A DNA stretch of 10,602 bases from Discostella pseudostelligera. Lineage: Eukaryota > Bacillariophyta > Thalassiosirophyceae > Thalassiosirales > Thalassiosiraceae. This document shows positions 1 through 5,899 of the stretch, piece after piece. The notes under the pieces were generated by a model that was given only the letters and a program-made list of their open reading frames with translations, was not told the DNA's origin and did no database searches. Positions within the stretch are counted from its first letter, which is position 1. Every line of letters begins with the position of its first letter. Made by a program: the position numbers and the translations under genes. The stretch is from assembly GCA_036940085.1 (NCBI GenBank), contig JALLBK010000817.1, positions 1-10,602 on the forward strand, written 5' to 3'.

Positions 1-1299
1 CATATCCAAGGTTAATGTCTCATCATCATCACAGCATCGTCGAGGATATTCTCTCTCCAAGAAAGAAATGTATCTATTCATAAGGTCTCGTCGATTGTAA
101 CAAGGGTTGGAAGACTCTCCATAGAAATATCTATCTACGTCTGCCAAATCAGCCGGTCGATCTCTTGCTAATCTTCCTACCATGACCCCACGCAAATTTG
201 GTGGGGAAATTTGAGGTGGGCTAAGACAGGATCCGTTGGGTAAATTGCATAGGTGACAAGGGACGGAATGCTCAGTGTTTGGTGCATAACTGTCCTCGAT
301 TCCACATTCACAGTCGTTTTCCTGTGATGCACATCCAAATGCCACCTTTTTGGCATGCTCGAGGCTCATGATACCGCCATTGATTATGAATGAACACTGA
401 GGAAAATACTCCATCAGACGGTAAACACATGGATAATCCAACGGAGGTATTGTTCTATTCTGCGCTGGACTCAGACCTTCACTGTGGAGACTCCGTGCAT
501 GTACCACAAAGTTATTGCATCCTGCATCCATGAGTCTTTGGACAAAACCTACAATGAAATCAAGACCAGTATTTTCATCGACGCCTATCCGAGTCTTCAC
601 CGACACTTGAAACGAAGGATTGTCGAGTGATTGCGCAGTATTGACCAGCGACCGCACAATTGTATCGGCAGTATCTTGATCTTCCATCAATTGTGCTCCA
701 AAACATTTCCCTACTACTCTATCAGACGGACAACCACAATTCAAGTCGATGGAATCATATCCACATTTCTGTGCTAGACGGGTTGCAAATGCACCATCGT
801 CGGGGTCGTTGGTGCCTATCTGAAAAATGGTTGGATTTGGATTAACGTCGTCCTCTACACATGCATCGTACCATCCACAATGTTTCATAAGATCATGTGT
901 CAATTTTATCTCTTCATCAGACCCATCATCGATGTCACTGGGTGACGAAAGCTCACACGATGAATTCTCTTTGCCTTTGCGGCACTGTTGTTTGTGAATG
1001 CGATTTCGATGTACCAGAGTTTCTGCTACCACCATTTCGTTCCAAATTACCGCTCGTTTCGTGAGCAAGCGAATAAAGTACCGAAACTCGACGGTAGAGA
1101 CATCAATCATAGGTGCGATGTGAAATTCCTTGTTGCCATGACAATGGCCATGGTTAATCATCGTTCCGCTAGTCGTCATCGTCGGGGTCGTCGCGTCGGT
1201 CGTCGGCTGTCGGCTATTGGTATGGGTATGGGGCGGATTGGACGGTATAGTTGGCTTACACGTGGCAATCGAAGGTGGTTGTGTCTGTCCGTCGACCAT
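1..1299 (-). CDS. DusA-type tRNA-dihydrouridine synthase (3' end outside window)
   Basis: FMN- and NADPH-dependent enzyme that reduces uridine to dihydrouridine in the D-loop of tRNA. The frame is open without an intron from ATG 1299 to the window edge (433 codons). It follows the DusA barrel in order: FHIAPMIDVS, RYFIRLL, NEMV, LNCGCPSDRVVGKCFGA with the presumed catalytic Cys190, VKTRIGVD (Lys235), FVVHAR (His267), GLSPAQNRTIPPLDYP, INGGI, GVMVGR and a final VDRYFYG. Two insertions are unlike bacterial DusA: an acidic one after the NEMV strand, and a six-Cys one at residues 323-358. The N-terminal stretch before FHIAPM is Thr/Pro-rich low complexity with no obvious targeting peptide. The first ATG after an in-frame stop is at 1299. 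ATGs at 1179 and 1161 have A at -3, a better context, and would still give the whole barrel. Family assignment is firm; the start and any organelle targeting are not. Confidence 0.93.
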   Translation of the reverse strand, partial: MVDGQTQPPSIATCKPTIPSNPPHTHTNSRQPTTDATTPTMTTSGTMINHGHCHGNKEFHIAPMIDVSTVEFRYFIRLLTKRAVIWNEMVVAETLVHRNRIHKQQCRKGKENSSCELSSPSDIDDGSDEEIKLTHDLMKHCGWYDACVEDDVNPNPTIFQIGTNDPDDGAFATRLAQKCGYDSIDLNCGCPSDRVVGKCFGAQLMEDQDTADTIVRSLVNTAQSLDNPSFQVSVKTRIGVDENTGLDFIVGFVQRLMDAGCNNFVVHARSLHSEGLSPAQNRTIPPLDYPCVYRLMEYFPQCSFIINGGIMSLEHAKKVAFGCASQENDCECGIEDSYAPNTEHSVPCHLCNLPNGSCLSPPQISPPNLRGVMVGRLARDRPADLADVDRYFYGESSNPCYNRRDLMNRYISFLEREYPRRCCDDDETLTLDM

Positions 1300-1499
1300 C
1301 AACCCGCCATTCGCGCACGCCGCATCCAGATTTTTGGCGGCAACGCGCACCACGTGGAGAGGTGCGCCAAGCGCCAAAGGAGCGAAAAGGACTTGCCGCC
1401 AACATCAAAGCATCTTCGTATCGAAGCGTGGCATACCTCGATAATAGTGTAATCCTATCTACTTTGCAGAATTATATTTACATTCAACAAAACGAAACC
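1300..1499. promoter_or_regulatory. Divergent promoter with palindromic G-box/E2F-like element
   Basis: This gap separates the oppositely directed dihydrouridine synthase and membrane-protein genes. At 1333-1378 it holds a nested inverted repeat. TTTGGCG (1333-1339) and CGCCAAA (1372-1378) form the outer arms, GCGCACC (1345-1351) and GGTGCGC (1361-1367) the inner arms, with a CACGTG G-box at 1351-1356 near the centre. GCGCCAA is also directly repeated at 1364-1370 and 1371-1377. TTTGGCGG and TTTGGCGC fit the plant/animal E2F consensus WTTSSCSS. The motifs are visible in the sequence; their use as protein-binding sites is inferred. If the minus-strand gene starts at 1179 instead, this element lies in its 5' leader or promoter all the same. 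Confidence 0.5.
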
Positions 1500-4442
1500 A
1501 TGCTACGAGGATGGAACGATGCCAAAGCGCAGCCGCAGCGGCAAGGTTCAGGTAGCGATGCAGAAGCCGAAGCAATTACCACAATGCGTAGGGAAGTAGA
1601 CCACGTAGACCACCATCGACGGCAGGAAGATGTCGCAGTTGAAATCATGGAGGAAGATCCATTAGCTTCTCCAGGAAACTCGAGTCTCAACAGCGGTCAC
1701 TTTGGTGGTTGGAGCATCGGTCCTGGGATGGTTGACAAGGAGAGTGTAGAAATCAATCCATTTTTTGATGAAGACGATGATGAGTACGAAAGCGAAGAAG
1801 TTACTAAGACCAAAAGAGCATCGTCACCACGGGAGAGTCATTTTACCGCCCACGGTTTATCGATGATAAAGGAAGACTCCAGAAGAGGTGATATTACCAT
1901 TCTTAATTCACCTGGCAACAACAACTTTGACGATGTAGATCTCGAGGCCACTCCACTGGACACTTCCGCCACTACCACCAGCAACAATCGTCTTCAAAAC
2001 ATGACCACTAATTTCTACAACTACTGGATGGACAGAAACTGGATGAAAGGAAACATTGCTAATCGGGTGCTACAAGAATTCCAAACTAACCCAAAGTTCA
2101 AGTTCCAGGTGTTGGTCGCGCTGTCGGCGATGTTAGTGGCAGCGTGTTTACTCGCTGTGATCGTTGCCGCTCCTGATGGAAATAGGCAATCTGTGAAAAG
2201 CGAAAAGGATCAAGCGGCACATCTTAGTGAATTGCTCGATGGACTTCAAAGCAGTACACTCAAACCGACTTCGGGTCCAACGACGTTGCGTCCGACGAAG
2301 GTGCCATCGACAGCACCCACTATCAAGAAAACAGCTTCGCCAACGGTGTTGCGGACCGAATATCCAACACTACTTCCAACGATGTACCCTACCTTTGAAA
2401 CCTTGAGCCCGTCGGTTGATAATTCTACTGCATTGGAATCATCAGCACCGAATTCTTTGGCAGATACCAATGTTACGTTGTCAACATCAACACCGAGCTC
2501 TATGGTTGATTCTACAGTACAATTGGAAACAGCTAAATCAGATCGCAAGGATATGAACTGTGAAGCATCCGACTTGGGCGATGCATGCAAATATACCTGC
2601 CGGCTCTACAATGGCTGCATGGACTATTTCCTACAAACAGAAGATTTCGAAAGCGATAGAGATGTTTCTATTGGTGATCCTTGTTCCGATAAAGAAGGAT
2701 CGTTCATTTCTAATGGCGATGTACCAAGGACGTGCATGTGGTTGAATGAGGATCAAGAAACAGCAGCAGCCAAGAAAGATTTGAATTGTGGAACTCCTGA
2801 TAATGCTCGGACAGAGTTGGGTACGATGTGCCCTGGAAGCTGTGTTGGGTACAATGATTGTTCATCAGCGTCAGAAGGAAAAGCCCAAAATCTGTCCGAT
2901 GATGAAGTTGAAGACGACATAGCTGTAGATGATGAAGCTGAGGACGATGTAACTGGGATGCCTACGTTCTTTCCATCTACAGGGGAGCTGAATGTAGCGA
3001 GAGACTATTCTGGCGAAACAATTTCTCTCGACACCCTTGCCGATTCGACGATTTCGCAAAAAGATGACAGTGAAAATTTTGGCGACTCAAAGCGGTTGAA
3101 CATAGAGTATGATGCCGATGGCAATACCTCAAAAGAGAGACAAGCATTGCTAAAGTTTGACTTGAGCTCTGCTGCTGAATCCTTTCCGAGCAATGGAGGC
3201 AAGGCCACGCTGCGTATTTTCTCAGTCACCGGCTCAGAATCGGGTGGCATCATTCTGAAAAAGATGTCATCTGCTGACTGGACGGAAGATGGCGTGAAAT
3301 GGAAAAATGTCCCAGGTGGTGATGGATCGGATGAGATGATTCTTTCTTCTTTGGAAAAGTTAGAAAGTAATACATGGTACGACATGGATGCCACGGCGGC
3401 TGTTCGAGATGCAATCAAAAACAAAGAAACACACCTTGGATTACGAATCGTTTCGGATGAGAGTGTCGACCTCTACTTGGGATCAAAAGAACGAGAGAAG
3501 GAACAACCCATTCTCATTCTCGATCCAAATGCTGCGGGTTCTCCGACGGAAATGCCAACACCAAGCCCCACGGTGCTACTTGATTGTATGGATCAGGTGG
3601 GCAAGTTTCAGGCACACACGGGAGACAAGCAAGAATGCTCATGGCTAAACTCAGGCGACGAAGATCAGAGGAAGGAATCAAACTGCCAAGATGACGGAGA
3701 AGCAGCATTCTTCTGCCAAGCCTCCTGTAGTATGTACAACGGCTGCGATGATATGCACTGCACGGACATGTCAGGAACTTACGCAACTCACAATGGCTGG
3801 ACGGCACAATGCTCTTGGCTACAGACGGAGGATGGCATGTTAGCACTGGATCAGAATTGCGGTGGGTCGACGGGTTATGAAACAACCGAATTGGGCAAGC
3901 GATGTCAGGCATCTTGCAGTGAATACAACGGCTGTTCCGAACAAGCTCTGACAAAGCAGCTCGATGGAGTACCGATCGATACCGCTCCAGTTGACACGTC
4001 GTTTAGTCCGACATACTCGACAACGGCATTGAATACAGAGGCAAATGGGGTAGTACCAGTTGACACCGCTCCAGTAGACACATCGAGTAGTCCGACATAC
4101 TCGACAACGTCATTGGACACGCTGTTAGATGATATAGTTTCGGAACTTTTGACGAATATTCCTACCTTCACTCCAACTTCAGTAGAGCTGGAAGAAGTGG
4201 CCGACGAGGAAGAAGCTGTTGCTGCCGATGGCTTGACTTATATACCCACATACGAGCCGACGACTGCATCCCTGGATGAAGGCGCAGATGGGGATGATGC
4301 TGTTGCTGTCGATGGCTTGACGGATATTCCTACATACGAGCCGACGACTGCATCCTTAGATGAAGGCGCAGATGAAGACGACGATTTACAAGACACTGCA
4401 ATCCCGACGTTCTTTCCAACAACAACAGGCACAACAAGATGA
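1500..4442 (+). CDS. Single-pass membrane protein with Cys-rich modules and DNRLRE-like domain
   Basis: A 980-residue protein of unknown function, probably surface- or vesicle-exposed. ATG 1500 is the first ATG of the open frame (context AAACCATG). Residues 1-201 are polar, with NPFF at 86-89 followed by an acidic cluster, a pattern of cytosolic sorting tails. Residues 202-224 form one hydrophobic membrane span and there is no signal peptide, so a type II topology (C-terminus luminal or outside) is inferred. Next comes a Thr/Pro linker with repeated PTxxP. Cys-rich modules lie at about 354-374 (half module), 394-455, 696-748 and 754-812, of form C-x-D..G.F/Y...C-x-W-L...N-C...C-x3-C-x2-Y-N-x-C. 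Residues about 498-675 resemble a DNRLRE (CBM96-like) beta domain, with LLKFDLSS, ATLRIFS and a terminal QPILIL strand. The tail is acidic with PTYEPT and PTFFPT repeats. Such architecture fits a diatom wall- or silica-associated protein, but no specific family member is recognised. Confidence 0.85.
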   Translation: MLRGWNDAKAQPQRQGSGSDAEAEAITTMRREVDHVDHHRRQEDVAVEIMEEDPLASPGNSSLNSGHFGGWSIGPGMVDKESVEINPFFDEDDDEYESEEVTKTKRASSPRESHFTAHGLSMIKEDSRRGDITILNSPGNNNFDDVDLEATPLDTSATTTSNNRLQNMTTNFYNYWMDRNWMKGNIANRVLQEFQTNPKFKFQVLVALSAMLVAACLLAVIVAAPDGNRQSVKSEKDQAAHLSELLDGLQSSTLKPTSGPTTLRPTKVPSTAPTIKKTASPTVLRTEYPTLLPTMYPTFETLSPSVDNSTALESSAPNSLADTNVTLSTSTPSSMVDSTVQLETAKSDRKDMNCEASDLGDACKYTCRLYNGCMDYFLQTEDFESDRDVSIGDPCSDKEGSFISNGDVPRTCMWLNEDQETAAAKKDLNCGTPDNARTELGTMCPGSCVGYNDCSSASEGKAQNLSDDEVEDDIAVDDEAEDDVTGMPTFFPSTGELNVARDYSGETISLDTLADSTISQKDDSENFGDSKRLNIEYDADGNTSKERQALLKFDLSSAAESFPSNGGKATLRIFSVTGSESGGIILKKMSSADWTEDGVKWKNVPGGDGSDEMILSSLEKLESNTWYDMDATAAVRDAIKNKETHLGLRIVSDESVDLYLGSKEREKEQPILILDPNAAGSPTEMPTPSPTVLLDCMDQVGKFQAHTGDKQECSWLNSGDEDQRKESNCQDDGEAAFFCQASCSMYNGCDDMHCTDMSGTYATHNGWTAQCSWLQTEDGMLALDQNCGGSTGYETTELGKRCQASCSEYNGCSEQALTKQLDGVPIDTAPVDTSFSPTYSTTALNTEANGVVPVDTAPVDTSSSPTYSTTSLDTLLDDIVSELLTNIPTFTPTSVELEEVADEEEAVAADGLTYIPTYEPTTASLDEGADGDDAVAVDGLTDIPTYEPTTASLDEGADEDDDLQDTAIPTFFPTTTGTTR
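3969..4115 (+). repeat. In-frame repeat of 84-bp period, two copies
   Basis: Two 63-bp copies at 3969-4031 and 4053-4115 start 84 bp apart. They encode near-identical peptides with the core DTAPVDTSxSPTYSTT. The period of 28 residues equals that of the next repeat block, although the unit sequence differs. The region follows the last Cys-rich module and forms part of an extended Ser/Thr/Pro stalk. Confidence 0.85.
4146..4397 (+). repeat. Three tandem 28-residue (84-bp) repeats
   Basis: Three units at 4146-4229, 4230-4313 and about 4314-4397 share the pattern LTxIPTxxPT, then an acidic stretch. Units 2 and 3 are nearly identical in DNA (IPTYEPTTASLDEGAD), while unit 1 is diverged (IPTFTPTSVELEEVAD). 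This suggests a recent duplication of the second or third unit. The block encodes the acidic C-terminal tail of the membrane protein. Confidence 0.88.
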
Positions 4443-4626
4443 AACTGCAACCAAAAGCCGTGTGCTCCAACGCAAAACATTTTAGAGCATGATATTTGTT
4501 GTAACCGAGCTTTCATAATAGTGGTTTCTTCACTTCTATCAAATAATGATACTTAGATGTCACCATACGACCATTGTTTCATTCAGCGCTGCCCCGTAGG
4601 TACTCTCTCCCACAACATCATCATAA

Positions 4627-5694
4627 TCAATTTTGTGGCAGGTAATCGACACCACATTTATCATTTGCCCAATGATTCCCATTCAATTTCACATCGACCG
4701 TAAGCATTGTGGCCTTACTCACACCATCATCCTCTTTGTCCAACCGTGACATTTTCATTATATCATAACTCAAGTCGGACAATCCATTCGTATTCCACGT
4801 CTGCTCGTGCTCCTCCAATGCTTCCCACTTGACCATACATTTCCATTCCTTATTCTGCTTCAAGAATCCCAATTTCGTAGACAGATCCATATTTTCTAAA
4901 TCTATAATAGTTCCCTCCGTCGGGCCATCCCACTGTATCTTTACTGTTTCTAATCGTTTTTGCATCTCGTCATCCTCACCACCCCACCCCCAAAATGTAT
5001 TTGGATATCCATTAATTCGTTTCATATCACCTTCCGAGAAGGAGACAATACCACCGAAATATTTGGTGTTATTGGAATATCTATCCCAGACACGTGCAAT
5101 ATGAATAGGCTGTGTTGGATAGGTGGCATACCATTTGCCCAAATTATCTTGGGGTAACAAGTCGACATCATGAAAGACGAAGATAGTGTGTCGCGGGGGA
5201 TGCTTCTCCGAACGTTTCAGTGCAAAATCAAATCCAATGTTTAGTAATTTCCCTCGATTGAATTTCCGCTTGTCGTCGGATTGTTCAATGATGTAGATGT
5301 GATAATCTTGTATTTGGTTCGAGGAGACTAATTTCGATAAGAATGATTTCATGTGTGGAATGAAGGCTTGTAGATGCTTGGCGCGATTTTGGGTGGGATG
5401 TAAGTCGCGATAGGGTACAATGATGGCAATAGAATTGAGATTGGACGAGGCAGTAGTGTTTGATGTTGTAGTAGTCGACGACGACTTCGTGTGCCGCTGG
5501 GACTGTTCATGGTGCATGCGACGTTTCGTACCGACGGGATCGTTGGCCTCGGTGGGGGTGGGAAAATGCCATTGGGTGTGCTTCGACCCACGGTGAAAAA
5601 AGTAGGGCCGGTTGAGAGTTCGAGAGATGCCACGAGACCAGCCCTTGGGGATGGGGATGGGGGTGGTGCCGTCGTTAGTAGTGGAATCCGTCAT
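4627..5694 (-). CDS. WW domain-glycosyltransferase family 7 (beta-1,4-galactosyltransferase-like)
   Basis: Intronless, 355 residues from ATG 5694, the first ATG of the frame. Residues 16-46 form a WW domain: PKGWSRG, RPYFFHRGSK and TQWHFP supply the two Trp (19 and 42) and the central aromatic strand. A Ser/Thr-rich linker (about 65-85) leads to a GT7 catalytic domain with IIVPYRD (91-97), FNRGKLLNIGF (145-155), the metal-binding DVD (176-178) and WGWGGEDDE (235-243). These are the signature motifs of animal-type beta-1,4-galactosyltransferases, which transfer galactose (or a related sugar) from a UDP donor. No signal peptide or membrane span is seen, which is unusual for a Golgi-type enzyme; the N-terminus is taken up by the WW domain. 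The donor and acceptor cannot be told from sequence. It shares a divergent promoter with the sulfotransferase gene. Confidence 0.9.
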   Translation of the reverse strand: MTDSTTNDGTTPIPIPKGWSRGISRTLNRPYFFHRGSKHTQWHFPTPTEANDPVGTKRRMHHEQSQRHTKSSSTTTTSNTTASSNLNSIAIIVPYRDLHPTQNRAKHLQAFIPHMKSFLSKLVSSNQIQDYHIYIIEQSDDKRKFNRGKLLNIGFDFALKRSEKHPPRHTIFVFHDVDLLPQDNLGKWYATYPTQPIHIARVWDRYSNNTKYFGGIVSFSEGDMKRINGYPNTFWGWGGEDDEMQKRLETVKIQWDGPTEGTIIDLENMDLSTKLGFLKQNKEWKCMVKWEALEEHEQTWNTNGLSDLSYDIMKMSRLDKEDDGVSKATMLTVDVKLNGNHWANDKCGVDYLPQN

Positions 5695-5880
5695 GGTTAT
5701 GGTCACTTCTTGCTTTTGGATTTTGGATTTGCTTTGGTCTTCGGTGTAAGATATGGCGAAAATAATAGCGGGAAGAGATTGTAGCGATAATGAGGCGATG
5801 ACAGCACTTACGAAAATGCCGGGAAGAGGAGGGTGGCGATAATATGGCGATCAATAGTGTGGTGAATATGGCGGGAAGAA
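5695..5880. promoter_or_regulatory. Divergent promoter of the GT7 and sulfotransferase genes
   Basis: This 186-bp gap is the only upstream space for both genes, so it presumably drives both. It is dominated by a degenerate tandem repeat carrying (G)GCGGGAAGA and GGCGATAAT motifs. GGCGGGAA (5870-5877) resembles an E2F core with one mismatch to the consensus. No TATA-like box stands out. Confidence 0.5.
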
Positions 5881-5899
5881 ATGTGTGGCGAAAAGCATG
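5768..5899. repeat. Degenerate tandem repeat of about 50 bp
   Basis: Units begin at 5768 (GCGGGAAGAGATTGTAGCGA), 5818 (GCCGGGAAGAGG, later GGTGGCGATAATATGGCGAT) and 5870 (GGCGGGAAGAAATGTGTGGCG). The first two share GCGATAATxxGGCGAT about 14-16 bases after the G-rich start. The third is partial and runs into the annotated start of the sulfotransferase ORF. An earlier ATATGGCGAAAATAATA at about 5750-5766 looks like a remnant of another unit. Confidence 0.6.

Noticed and set aside
1171..1260. GTCGTCG-rich run as a separate repeat element
   Set aside because: It is a short, impure trinucleotide run that codes for the Thr/Pro-rich N-terminus of the dihydrouridine synthase if ATG 1299 is used; nothing more is needed to explain it.
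988..1452. 154-residue plus-strand ORF opposite the dihydrouridine synthase
   Set aside because: It is a shadow of the strongly supported minus-strand gene and its promoter; the peptide is rich in Arg and His with no domain.
1251..1499. In-frame upstream extension of the membrane-protein ORF (83 codons)
   Set aside because: It contains no ATG; it opens only at a TTG, lies over the divergent promoter and the minus-strand gene start, and reads as basic low-complexity peptide. ATG 1500 is the first ATG.
3005..3954. Antisense ORFs opposite the DNRLRE-like domain and Cys modules
   Set aside because: Plus-strand motifs and repeat periodicity are decisive; the antisense peptides show no family features.
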